NCBI GenBank assembly: GCA_028716385.1
Contig: JAQUPX010000005.1
Location: 1-64,000 of the forward strand
Reading direction: 5' to 3'
DNA: 64,000 nt
Source of the DNA: a bacterium
Lineage (GTDB): Bacteria > Hydrothermota > UBA3073 > JACQXS01 > JAQTXJ01
Below the pieces are notes generated by a model that searched no databases, had not been told where the DNA came from, and was given only the letters and a program-made list of their open reading frames with translations. Below are positions 7,477 through 16,271 of this stretch, in pieces; the first letter of the stretch is position 1, and each line of letters starts with the position of its first letter. The position numbers and the translations under genes are program-made.

Positions 7477-8649
7477 CTAACGCAACGCTTCGACGCCGGG
7501 GAGTTTGAGCCCGGAAAGGAACTCGAGAGATGCGCCGCCACCCGTAGAAATGTGTGTCATTGAATCTGCCAAACCGAATTTGTTTACCGCGGCAACCGTA
7601 TCCCCACCACCTATTATCGCCGTTACTCCATGATGCGTCTGCATAGCCAATTGCTTTGCTATGGCGCGTGTGCTTGAGGAAAAATTGTCAAGTTCGAATA
7701 CGCCCGTGGGGCCGTTCCAGAAAATAGTCTTGGCTTGCATTAATATCGTGTTGAAGTTTTCCGTAGTTTTCGGACCGATGTCCAATCCCATAAATCCCTC
7801 GGGAATGAAGTTGGCAGTCGTAATCCTACGCTGGGCATTGTTCTCGAATTTGTCCGCTGCGATTATGTCAACGGGAAGAACGATTTTGCCTTTGCCTTTT
7901 TCGAGGAGTTCCTTCACGACCGGGATTTTGTCTTCTTCGACGATGGACGTGCCGATTTTGTACCCGAGAGCTTTGAAGAAAGTAAATACCATCCCGCCGC
8001 CGATAAGAATGTTATCAACTTTTGGCAGGAGGTTAACTATGATATCCATTTTGGTGGAAACTTTTGCTCCGCCGAGAATCGCAACGAAAGGTTTCTCGGG
8101 GTTTTCGATTAATTTGCTGAGATAGTTCACTTCGTTTTCCATAAGGAAACCCGGGGCTTTTACGTCGAACAAATGAGTAATGGCTTCGACGGAAGCGTGC
8201 GCACGGTGAGCGGAACCGAAAGCGTCGTCAATGTAGATATCGCCGAGTTTTGCGAGTTTTTTGGCGAATTCCATATCGTTTTTTTCTTCTTCGGGGAAAA
8301 ACCTAGTATTTTCGAGGAGAATAATGTCTCCGTTTTTCATTTCTTTAGTGGCTTTTTCGGCGTCCTCGGAAATGCAGGACGGGATAAATTTTACTTTTTT
8401 GCCAATCATTTCTGATAAATATTCTGCAACGGGTTTAAGTGACATAGACTCGACGACTTTGCCTTTGGGGCGGCCGAGATGAGACATAAGAACGAGTTTG
8501 CCGTTGTGTTCGGTAATGTAGTTCATCGTGGGCATAACAGCTTTTATACGGGAATCGTCCGCGACTTTAGTTCCGTCCAGAGGGACGTTAAAGTCCACTC
8601 TCGTAAGGACGCGTTTGCCTTTCAGGTCAAGTTTTTTCAAAGATTGCAT
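7477..8649 (-). CDS. pgk: Phosphoglycerate kinase
   Basis: Catalyses ATP formation from 1,3-bisphosphoglycerate in glycolysis, in the cytosol. The 390-residue length is normal. Diagnostic motifs: RVDFNVP at about 18-24, SHLGRP near 57, GGAKVSTK near 190, and GGGDTVAAV near 345, which binds the nucleotide phosphates. The start is fixed by AGGAGGCAAA before the ATG. It is a single-gene unit with its own promoter candidate upstream and a strong terminator after it. A second glycolytic gene, apgM, lies 52 kb away in this window. Codon usage is a little more G+C rich than in neighbouring genes, as expected of a highly expressed gene. Confidence 0.98.
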   Translation of the reverse strand: MQSLKKLDLKGKRVLTRVDFNVPLDGTKVADDSRIKAVMPTMNYITEHNGKLVLMSHLGRPKGKVVESMSLKPVAEYLSEMIGKKVKFIPSCISEDAEKATKEMKNGDIILLENTRFFPEEEKNDMEFAKKLAKLGDIYIDDAFGSAHRAHASVEAITHLFDVKAPGFLMENEVNYLSKLIENPEKPFVAILGGAKVSTKMDIIVNLLPKVDNILIGGGMVFTFFKALGYKIGTSIVEEDKIPVVKELLEKGKGKIVLPVDIIAADKFENNAQRRITTANFIPEGFMGLDIGPKTTENFNTILMQAKTIFWNGPTGVFELDNFSSSTRAIAKQLAMQTHHGVTAIIGGGDTVAAVNKFGLADSMTHISTGGGASLEFLSGLKLPGVEALR

Positions 8650-8697
8650 TTTGCCTCCTGTTTGTTATTGACGTTATTTGATTTGCCTAATTATGAG

Positions 8698-8728
8698 TAT
8701 ATATGAAGGGGGAAAGGATTTTTGTCAA
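8698..8728 (-). promoter_or_regulatory. Candidate promoter of pgk
   Basis: On the minus strand a perfect TTGACA (8723-8728) is followed after 19 bases by TATATA (8698-8703), or CATATA at 17 bases. The start codon is about 50 bases downstream and is preceded by a strong ribosome site. Confidence 0.5.
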
Positions 8729-8783
8729 GGAATTATAGTAACGGATGGTAACAAAAAATTTTAGCCACAGAATGACACAGAAT

Positions 8784-8985
8784 AACACAGAAAAAAGATC
8801 ACGAAAAACAGAAAGAATTTGCACGCGGATTAGCACAGATTAATACGGATTTACACGGACAACAGAAAGATTTAGGGTTAAAAAAACAGATAACGAAAAA
8901 CAAACACAGAAAAAAGATCACGAAAAACAGAAAGAATTTGCACGCGGATTAGCACAGATTAATACGGATTTACACGGACAACAGA
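8784..8985 (+). repeat. 83-bp exact direct repeat in the spacer upstream of pgk
   Basis: 8784-8866 is repeated without change at 8903-8985, a period of 119 bases. The unit contains 'gcacgcggattagcacagat' followed by 'taatacggatttacacgg'. The copies are separated by 36 bases of related words. The spacer 8729-9509 has no gene that I can support. Confidence 0.9.
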
Positions 8986-8990
8986 GAACA

Positions 8991-9301
8991 GAACGGAAAG
9001 AATTTAAACAGGGACTTTAAGAGACTTGAAGAGACTTGAAGAGATAAAAGAACAGAAAGAATTGTAACCGCAGATAAACGCGAATAAGCACAGAAAACGG
9101 AAATATGCACAGAACAAAAAGACGCTGAGAACGCAGATAATCCCAACTAAAAGGTTTGAACGTTTGAGAGTTTGATTGTTGGAACGTTAAAAAATAAAGA
9201 ACGGAAAGAATTTAAACAGGGACTTTAAGAGACTTGAAGAGATAAAAGAACAGAAAGAATTGTAACCGCAGATAAACGCGAATAAACACAGAAAACGGAA
9301 A
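8991..9301 (+). repeat. Second pair of long direct repeats, differing by one 10-bp unit
   Basis: 8991-9102 and 9200-9301 are the same sequence apart from one extra 'gagacttgaa' unit in the first copy and one base change. The unit contains 'aaacagggactttaagagac' and 'accgcagataaacgcgaata'. Parts recur at 9300-9330 and 24660-24690. The single-unit difference points to slippage between tandem 10-mers. Confidence 0.85.
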
Positions 9302-9509
9302 GAATTTTAACAGGGACTATAAGAGAATTGTACGAGAAAAGAAAACACAGAAAGATTTAGAGTTAAAAAATAACAGAGGACGGAAAATATAATAGGATAG
9401 GATTAAGAACAAAAAGCATATCAGAAAATCAGATTATCAGAAACAAAAAGAGAAAAGGGAAAGGAGGAAGGTTTTAAAAAGAAACTGTAAACGGGACTAA
9501 AAAAAATGG

Positions 9510-10304
9510 TTATTTTGAAAGGACTGAAATGACGTCGTTTTTAAGGGTTTCGTAGTCAGGTTGTTGGGAGTAAGATTTATAAGTTACGTGGTTGGAAGGG
9601 CTCAGGGAGTCTTTGTGGGATGATATGCAAGGAACACGCCAATTGCCTTTAACATCAGTTTCTAACAAGTATTCCGTTTCCAAAACACCGGATTTCTTTT
9701 CTTTATGACGCTCTAAAGTGATAGTTCCTACTTCTACATTTTCCATAATGAGAATAAATTTATAAAGAGTATTTGTTTTTTTATTAAGTTCAACAGGCGC
9801 ATACGCGATTACAATGTAATCATTTGTTATAAAATCCTCTTTTGACCTTACTGTTGTGGTATCAAAAACTTCTTCAGGTGATTGTCCCGATAGTATGGTA
9901 ATAACATCGTTTTTGACTTCTTCATATTTGGGCAGTGTTTTGTAAGATTTATAAGATACGTGTTTACCAAATGAGCTTATAAAAGGAATAGGCCCACTAC
10001 GCTTAACTCCGTTTTCCTCAAGAAAATATGATGTTCCCAATGCTTCGAATTCCGAATGATTTTCTAAAAAAATAACTCCTGCCTGTTTATTATCCTGAAC
10101 AAGGGCAAATTTGTAAGGCGTATAGGTATCTTTGTTTTTTTCGATGGGGGCGTACGAAATAACAGTGAATCCACTTGCTTTGAAATCTTCTTTGGGTGTT
10201 TCCGTTGTATTGATAGAGATGTAATTGCCTTTCCAGAGGACTTGTTTTGGGGCGCAGCCGGAGAGAAGGAGTAATATAAGCAATAAAAATTTAGCGTTTT
10301 TCAT
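9510..10304 (-). CDS. Lipoprotein with a duplicated domain of about 100 residues
   Basis: A 264-residue protein. I choose the ATG at 10304, not an earlier one at 10373, because AAGGAGG lies 8-9 bases upstream and the protein then begins with a lipoprotein signal (MKNAKFLLLILLLLSGC, Cys17 lipidated). The mature part holds two homologous units, at about 45-145 and 150-264. Each has 'ISYAPIEKNK/IAYAPVELNK', then 'YKFALVQDN/YKFILIMEN', then 'HVSYKSY/HVTYKSY' and 'VKNDVITILS/LKNDVISVLS'. No known family is recognised. It follows two membrane-protein genes on the same strand and may share their promoter at 11473-11501. Confidence 0.75.
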   Translation of the reverse strand: MKNAKFLLLILLLLSGCAPKQVLWKGNYISINTTETPKEDFKASGFTVISYAPIEKNKDTYTPYKFALVQDNKQAGVIFLENHSEFEALGTSYFLEENGVKRSGPIPFISSFGKHVSYKSYKTLPKYEEVKNDVITILSGQSPEEVFDTTTVRSKEDFITNDYIVIAYAPVELNKKTNTLYKFILIMENVEVGTITLERHKEKKSGVLETEYLLETDVKGNWRVPCISSHKDSLSPSNHVTYKSYSQQPDYETLKNDVISVLSK

Positions 10305-10333
10305 AAATACATTCCTCCTTTTATTTTCTATAA

Positions 10334-10969
10334 TTACCAATGATATGCCCAAACAGCGCCGGAAATAAAGCAAGCGCTATAGGCACTTATACCAGCAATA
10401 TCCGCTGCTAAATCATTAAAATTAGAATGTTCATAAATTATTCCCAATGCAAACCATCCTGCACACAGTCCTGCTACGTTTCCAAGTGTCGCACCCAACA
10501 AACTTTTCCAATAAGACCCTTTATCTCCCAGTTTTTTTCCTGCAATGGCGACTCCTTTTGGCATACCAAGAGTAGCGCCCACCAGAGCAACCCCCGTCCC
10601 GAATAAAAGACATAAACCAGCGCCTAAATTCCAGGGGTCGCCACTCGTCTTTGCCGTATACCATCCATATGATACTATAAGTCCCCCCGGTACCGCACCC
10701 AATAATCCTCCGCAAACACCATTTACAGCCTCAACGCTATACTTATAACCGGAGCTACGATTACAAATTGTATTGTATGTATCAGAAGTTGAATCTTGCA
10801 TCACTACAATATTCCATAAATTATTATTGAGGTTTTGAGTCAACAAGTTGCTCTCCGCCATCGCATACATTGGTAAACCCAAGCAGAATAGTATAATTAC
10901 TTTTTCCCCGCTCCGCCTCAGATGGGTCATTCCTAAAGGCAGGTAAACGGGCAGGATTTTAAGTTTCAT
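10334..10969 (-). CDS. Glycine-rich membrane protein, function unknown
   Basis: A 211-residue protein. The ATG overlaps the stop of the upstream gene (ATGA), arguing for coupled translation. Residues about 24-38 form a signal-like helix ending 'AMA-ES'. The C-terminal two thirds contain three or four Gly/Ala-rich membrane segments with small-residue packing ('GGLLGAVPGGLIVS', 'LLGATLGNVAGL'). The N-terminal 'MTHLRRSGEK' is encoded by a palindrome-type sequence (CCGCCTCAG) seen in spacers; if translation really started at a later codon this stretch would be leader. No family is recognised. Confidence 0.6.
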   Translation of the reverse strand: MKLKILPVYLPLGMTHLRRSGEKVIILFCLGLPMYAMAESNLLTQNLNNNLWNIVVMQDSTSDTYNTICNRSSGYKYSVEAVNGVCGGLLGAVPGGLIVSYGWYTAKTSGDPWNLGAGLCLLFGTGVALVGATLGMPKGVAIAGKKLGDKGSYWKSLLGATLGNVAGLCAGWFALGIIYEHSNFNDLAADIAGISAYSACFISGAVWAYHW

Positions 10970-11436
10970 TTCTTTTTTTTGTTGAGTTTGGTGTATATTT
11001 CGCTGAGGATAAACCAGAACAGGAAGATATCAACAGTATGGAAATTGTTTTTTATCCCTGCGAAATAACCAATATGTTTTGGCAAGGTATGATAATGGTC
11101 AATAAAAAGACATACGAAAATGTTTATAACGGGAAATGTAAATGCCGGCAACGCAATGACCCAAACTGCTCTTGCCCACAGAGCCGGATGGTTAGGTCCT
11201 TTTCCTAAAAATATAACAATTATTGTCCCAACGAAACAGCCTATTGCGAATATGATTCGTACGGGAAACCATGTGGTAATGTTTATCGCGGCAAGTGAAA
11301 CCAGGAAAATAATGATTCCTGAAATAAACAAACGGTCAGATTTTTTATTTCCGCCTGAGACCACCTCAGGCTGAGATTTCGTTTCGTTCAATCCTCCAGA
11401 GCCCGCCTTAGGCGGAGATTTCACTTCGTTCAACAT
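10966..11436 (-). CDS. Small four-helix membrane protein, function unknown
   Basis: 156 residues starting at the ATG at 11436, chosen over 11460 because AGGAGG lies directly before it. The first 30 residues are low-complexity and consist of two units, 'NEVKSPPKAGSGG' and 'NETKSQPEVVSGG', both encoded by a palindromic spacer-type repeat carried in frame. After that come about four hydrophobic segments (40-58, 65-85, 95-116, 135-150). The C-terminus is lysine-rich. First gene of a three-gene set behind the promoter at 11473-11501. Confidence 0.65.
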   Translation of the reverse strand: MLNEVKSPPKAGSGGLNETKSQPEVVSGGNKKSDRLFISGIIIFLVSLAAINITTWFPVRIIFAIGCFVGTIIVIFLGKGPNHPALWARAVWVIALPAFTFPVINIFVCLFIDHYHTLPKHIGYFAGIKNNFHTVDIFLFWFILSEIYTKLNKKKK

Positions 11437-11472
11437 TTTTACCTCCTGTTTCATCAACAAGTATGTTTGTAC

Positions 11473-11501
11473 TAAATATTCTGGAAACCTATCTTTGTCA
11501 A
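11473..11501 (-). promoter_or_regulatory. Promoter with a leader shared with another locus
   Basis: On the minus strand TTGACA (11496-11501) is followed after 17 bases by TATTTA (11473-11478). The bases around and after it, down to 'atacttgttgatgaa' (about 11450-11464), match the region at 24388-24439 closely. It should drive the three envelope genes to its left. Confidence 0.75.
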
Positions 11502-11516
11502 TCTTTTAATGCAGCC

Positions 11517-11790
11517 TCCAAAAGCAAAGAAAAGAAATATTCACCGCAGAGTCGCTGAGTACGCAGAGAAAAGAAAACAGTGGTGAGTGATCAGAGAACG
11601 GAAAACGGAAATCTTTGGACGCAGATGACGCAGATAACAAAAAGATCAAAAAACAGAACAGAAAGAGTTGCAAAAGAATAAAGAGGATCAACAGAATAGG
11701 ATATTCGCAGAACACAGAAAACAAAAACAGAATACAGAAATTGAAACCGCGGATGAACACAAATAAACGCAGAAAACAGAGAACGGGAAA
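11517..11790. repeat. Gene-free spacer of word repeats after the propeller gene array
   Basis: No gene is seen between the promoter at 11501 and the end of the YVTN gene at 11791. The spacer carries 'cgcagagtcgctgagtacgc', 'gacgcagatgacgcagataa' and 'gaaaccgcggatgaacacaa', all relatives of words at 1590, 9065 and 24830. Confidence 0.6.
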
Positions 11791-13980
11791 TTATTTAAGA
11801 AGAATGAGTTTTTTTGTTAATTTAGTGTTGCCTGCGGTTAGTTTTACAAAATAAATTCCCGATTTTAGGTTGTTTGCGTTATTATCGGTGCCATCCCAGG
11901 TGACATTAGTGGCCAGTGATCGTTGGTCAGTGGTCAGAGGGAAACTCTTTACTAATTTACCGGCGATGTCGTAGATACAAAGAGTTGTCAGTGGTCGGTT
12001 GTCAGTGGTCAGTTCCGATAATTGATAAGCGATGATTGTAGATTTAGAGAATGGGTTTTGGAAAACGGACAATTGCGGATTTTGGATTTTGGATTGGGGA
12101 TAGGAGGGTTCTTCGATGGCTATTCCATCATCTTTAAGTACCCATATTTCACCTGCATCATAGCAACTTACATATACCAAACTGTCCTGCGGATTAACGG
12201 CAATATCTATCGGTCCATTTCCTACTTGTACTGTTTGCGTTACTGTATTATTTGTCCCATCAATTACTGAAATATTATTGTAGTTATAATTTGCCGTGTA
12301 TATTTTATTGGTCGTCGGATTTGCACATATTGCACAAGTTTGGTAATAATACCCAATGTATATTTTAGAAACCACAGAATCCTTTATCCCGTCAATGACT
12401 GCAACGCTATCCCTTGTATTTGATCCACATGTCACATAGATTTTATCTGTTGCAGGATTGACACATATTGCATAGGGATTTTCGATGTTCAAGTTACAAA
12501 TTAGTGAATCCTTCATCGCATCTATTACCGCAACCTTACCAGGGAAACGCCTTACCCCATAGATTTTATTTGTCACAGGATTTACACATATACCATTGCG
12601 ATCATCCCCTACATCAGAACCTAATTCAACGAGCCATGAATCATTTGTCCCATCTATTACTGCAACATTGCCACTTGTCACATAGATTTTATTCGTTGTC
12701 GGATTTACACATATACAATAAGGGTAAAGCATGACAGTTACTGTGGCAATTACCGAGTTGTTCGTTCCGTTTATTACCGAAACATTATCGCCAAGACAAT
12801 TCGCTACATAGATTTTATTCGTTACAGGATTTACACAGATAGCATCAGGACGAGAGTCGACAGCTATTTTAGAAGTCAACGAATAGTTAGTTCCATCAAT
12901 TACCAAAACGTTATCGCTACTGCAATTTGCCCCATAGAGTTTATTCGTTGCAGGATTTACGCATATGCTTCTGGGGGCATCCCAAATAAGTATTGGAGGC
13001 ATCCTTGAGTTATCAGCCCCATTTATTACGGAAATATCATTACCTTGTGAATTTGTCACATAGACTTTATTTGTTGCCGGGTTTATGCATATACCAGTCG
13101 GATAATATCCAACTGCCACTGTAGTAATCACTGAATTATTTGTCCCGTCAATTACCGAAACATTATTATTATCCCAATTTGCCGTATAAATCCTATTTGT
13201 TGCGGGATTTACACAAATTGCCTTTGGCAAAGGGCCGACAGGCACACTGCCAATCACTGAGTCGGTTGTTCCATCAATTATCGAAACGTTATCGCTACCA
13301 CTACCGCCATTTGCCACATAGATTCTATTTGTATTTGGGTTTACACATATAGCATAAGGAACATAACCTACAGATACGGAATCAATCACATTAATTACCG
13401 AATCATTTGTCCCGTCAATTACTGAAACATTGCCGCTAATCTGATTTGTTGCATAGATTTTATTTGTTGCCGAGTTTACACAGATACTCCAGGGATTAGG
13501 CTTAATATCTATAGAATCAATCACTAAATCGTTTTTTCCATCAATTACATAAATATTATTACTATCCCCACTATTTGTTACGTAGATTTTATTTGTCACA
13601 GAATTTACACATATGACTTGAGGGGAATAACCAGCAGATACGGTAGCAATTACAGAATCATTGACACCATTAATTACCGAAACATTATTACTGCCGCAAT
13701 TTGCCACATAAATTCTATTTGTATTTGGGTTTACACATATAGCATTGGGTCCAGCCCCAACTAATACAATAGTGAGTACCGAATTATTCGTTCCATCAAT
13801 TACTGAAATATTATTGCTGCCGATATTTGCCACGTAAATTTTGTTTGTTAGGGAATTTGCGCATACTGCGATAGGAGATAACCCACATACCGAAATACTA
13901 TCAACTACCGATAACTTTGCCCATACAGATTGGCTAAGGAGTGTGCTTGCAAATACTATTAATATGTTTAGTTTTCTCAT
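11791..13980 (-). CDS. Secreted YVTN beta-propeller protein with C-terminal sorting-type domain
   Basis: 729 residues. A signal peptide ends at about 'VWA-KL' (22). Residues 25-620 are about 14 YVTN units of 42-44 residues, each with 'AICVNPxTNKIYVANxxSNNVSVIDGTNxSVIxTV'. The last 90 residues are a sorting-type domain: 'QNPFSKST', then the 'WDGTDNNANNLKSGIYFVKL' type block and 'TKKLILLK'. It is probably exported and surface-attached. It is the last gene of the propeller operon. The C-domain loop contains 'LTTDNRPLTT' and 'LTTDQRSLAT', encoded by the spacer-type word 'gtcagtggtcag'. The partner is unknown; propellers of this type usually bind ligands. Confidence 0.85.
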   Translation of the reverse strand: MRKLNILIVFASTLLSQSVWAKLSVVDSISVCGLSPIAVCANSLTNKIYVANIGSNNISVIDGTNNSVLTIVLVGAGPNAICVNPNTNRIYVANCGSNNVSVINGVNDSVIATVSAGYSPQVICVNSVTNKIYVTNSGDSNNIYVIDGKNDLVIDSIDIKPNPWSICVNSATNKIYATNQISGNVSVIDGTNDSVINVIDSVSVGYVPYAICVNPNTNRIYVANGGSGSDNVSIIDGTTDSVIGSVPVGPLPKAICVNPATNRIYTANWDNNNVSVIDGTNNSVITTVAVGYYPTGICINPATNKVYVTNSQGNDISVINGADNSRMPPILIWDAPRSICVNPATNKLYGANCSSDNVLVIDGTNYSLTSKIAVDSRPDAICVNPVTNKIYVANCLGDNVSVINGTNNSVIATVTVMLYPYCICVNPTTNKIYVTSGNVAVIDGTNDSWLVELGSDVGDDRNGICVNPVTNKIYGVRRFPGKVAVIDAMKDSLICNLNIENPYAICVNPATDKIYVTCGSNTRDSVAVIDGIKDSVVSKIYIGYYYQTCAICANPTTNKIYTANYNYNNISVIDGTNNTVTQTVQVGNGPIDIAVNPQDSLVYVSCYDAGEIWVLKDDGIAIEEPSYPQSKIQNPQLSVFQNPFSKSTIIAYQLSELTTDNRPLTTLCIYDIAGKLVKSFPLTTDQRSLATNVTWDGTDNNANNLKSGIYFVKLTAGNTKLTKKLILLK

Positions 13981-13993
13981 AGTTTCTACTATT

Positions 13994-16255
13994 TTATTTC
14001 ATTAATATTAGTTTTTTTGTTGTGCTTATTGTATTAGATTCTTCGCTACGCTCAGTCACCGCCGAGGCGGTCGCCGCCTGAGCGGGATGTTCCAGATGTG
14101 CCAAATGACAAACTGCAGTCAGCTTTACAAAATAAATTCCTGTCTTTGTCATTCTGCCATTATTATCGGTACCATCCCAGGCGACAGTGGTCATTGGGGA
14201 ATTAGGTAATTGAGTTATTGGAAAGGATTTTACTAATTTGCCGGAGAGGTCGTAAATAGTTAATTGGAGGTTAGTTAATAGTGTATTAGGAGGAACAGAG
14301 CAAGTGATGATTGTAGATTTGGAGAAGGGGTTTTGGGAAACTTCTAATTTTGGATTTTGGTCACCGCCAAGGCGGGATGTCGCTTCGCTCCAATTGAAGG
14401 AGGGTTCTTCGACTGCTTGTTTATCTTCAAGCACCCAAACTCCTCCGTTATCAGTACAACTCAGATAGACCAAACTATTTTCCGGGTTAACCGTAACATA
14501 GGAAGGTCTTTTCCCTATCTGCACTGTTTGCGTTACCGAATTAGTCGTCCCGTCAATTACCGAGACACTGTACCCGTTATAATTTATCACATAAATTTTA
14601 TTTGTTATCGGGTTTACACAAATCTCCCTGGGAGAAGAACCGACAGATACCGTAGCGGTCAACGAATTGCTTGCCCCGTCAATTACTGAAACACTGTAAC
14701 TACTAGAATTTGCCACATAAATCTTGTTTGTTGCCGGGTTTACGCATACACCATAAGGATAAGACCCGACAGATACCGTATCAGTTACCGAATCAGTCGT
14801 CCCGTCAATTACTGAGACGATGCCCTTGCTATAATTTGCCACATAAATTTTATTTGTTGTCGGGTTTACGCATATACCATAAGAATAAGACCCAACAGAA
14901 ACCGTAGCAGTTACCGAATCAGTCGTCCCGTCAATTACCGCAACAGTGCCACTACTATTATTTGCCACATAAATTTTGTTTGTTGTCGGATTTACGCATA
15001 TACCATAAGGAGCAGACCCTATAGATACCGTAGCAGTTATCGAATTAGTCGTCCCGTCAATTACGGAAACATTGTAACTGCTATAATTTGCCACATAAAT
15101 TTTATTTGTTGTCGTGTTTACACAAATCCCGCGAGGAGAAGAACCGACAGGTACCGCAGCGGCAATTGTTTTGTTCTCATCAACTACTAAAACATTATTA
15201 CCATAAGAATTTCCTATATAAAGTTTATTTGTTGTAGGATTTATAAAGATGCCCTGAGGAGCAGCTCTGATAGTTATAGCATCAACAACTAAATTAGTAG
15301 TTCCATTAATTATTGAAACACCGTAACCGTTTGTCACATAAATTTTATTTCCTCCCTGATCCACGCATATCCCCTTAGAAAAAGAACTGACAGGTATCGT
15401 AGCTGTCACCGAATTAGACGTTCCGTCAATTACTGAGACGCCTTTAGAACTTGGCACATAAATTTTATTTGTTGCCGGGTTTACACAAATCTCGAAGGAA
15501 GAAGACTCCATAGATACCGTAGAGGTCAACGAATCAGTTGTCCCGTCAATTACTAAAACTAAATTGCTATCAGAATTTGCCACATAAATTTTATTTGTTA
15601 TGGGGTTTACGCAGATACCCTGAAGGTAAGAATCGACAGATATGGTAGAGCTTACCAAATCAGTTGTCCCGTTAATTACTGAGACTGCAGTACTACTATT
15701 ATTTACCACATAAATTTTATTTGTTGTCGGGTTTACACAGATTCCCCGGGGATAAGCCCCAACTGATATTGTAGCTATCACCGAATTAGACGTTCCGTCA
15801 ATTACTGAGACACCGCTAAAACTTGTCACATAAATTTTATTTGTTGTCGGGTTTACGCATACACCATAAGGAGAAGACCCGACAGATACCGTAGCGGTTA
15901 AGGAATTAGTCGTCCCGTCAATTACGGAAACACTACTACCGTTATAATTTGTTGCATAAATTTTATTTGTTGTCGGGTTTACGCAGATACCGTAAACATC
16001 ATTCCCAACGGGTATATTAGCAACCACCGACTTATTTTCTTCAATTACCGAAACGTTATAAATATTACTACTACCTATTTTATTTATCAAATAGACCGTA
16101 TTTGTCAGCGGATTTATAGCTATTACAGTCGGGTTTGAGCCGTTTCCAAAAACTATACTATCGACTAGGGTTGCAGCAGCCGAGACTGTTCCGGCAGTGA
16201 ATAATGACGTTATCACGAATACCAAACATTTAGCGCTTAAAAAAAATCTTTTCAT
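13994..16255 (-). CDS. Secreted YVTN beta-propeller protein, paralogue of the gene at 17734
   Basis: 753 residues with a signal peptide ending near 'VSA-AAT' (27) and about 14 YVTN units to residue 610. The C-terminal sorting domain differs from the usual form: between 'VKLTA' and 'TTKKLILMK' an extra stretch of about 26 residues ('HLEHPAQAATASAVTERSEE' type) is present. It is encoded by palindromic GC-rich DNA at 14039-14110 that is nearly identical in the paralogue at 17734. A second palindromic insert makes 'WSEATSRLGG' in the linker. The upstream junction (16255-16290) matches that at 20016-20053, showing that gene and flank were copied together. The start follows a purine-rich 'AAGAAG'. 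Confidence 0.85.
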   Translation of the reverse strand: MKRFFLSAKCLVFVITSLFTAGTVSAAATLVDSIVFGNGSNPTVIAINPLTNTVYLINKIGSSNIYNVSVIEENKSVVANIPVGNDVYGICVNPTTNKIYATNYNGSSVSVIDGTTNSLTATVSVGSSPYGVCVNPTTNKIYVTSFSGVSVIDGTSNSVIATISVGAYPRGICVNPTTNKIYVVNNSSTAVSVINGTTDLVSSTISVDSYLQGICVNPITNKIYVANSDSNLVLVIDGTTDSLTSTVSMESSSFEICVNPATNKIYVPSSKGVSVIDGTSNSVTATIPVSSFSKGICVDQGGNKIYVTNGYGVSIINGTTNLVVDAITIRAAPQGIFINPTTNKLYIGNSYGNNVLVVDENKTIAAAVPVGSSPRGICVNTTTNKIYVANYSSYNVSVIDGTTNSITATVSIGSAPYGICVNPTTNKIYVANNSSGTVAVIDGTTDSVTATVSVGSYSYGICVNPTTNKIYVANYSKGIVSVIDGTTDSVTDTVSVGSYPYGVCVNPATNKIYVANSSSYSVSVIDGASNSLTATVSVGSSPREICVNPITNKIYVINYNGYSVSVIDGTTNSVTQTVQIGKRPSYVTVNPENSLVYLSCTDNGGVWVLEDKQAVEEPSFNWSEATSRLGGDQNPKLEVSQNPFSKSTIITCSVPPNTLLTNLQLTIYDLSGKLVKSFPITQLPNSPMTTVAWDGTDNNGRMTKTGIYFVKLTAVCHLAHLEHPAQAATASAVTERSEESNTISTTKKLILMK

Positions 16256-16271
16256 TAAGTTCTTCTTAACC

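Noticed and set aside
8784-9301. CRISPR array
   Set aside because: The repeats are long, few and irregular, with no unique spacers of even length and no cas genes.
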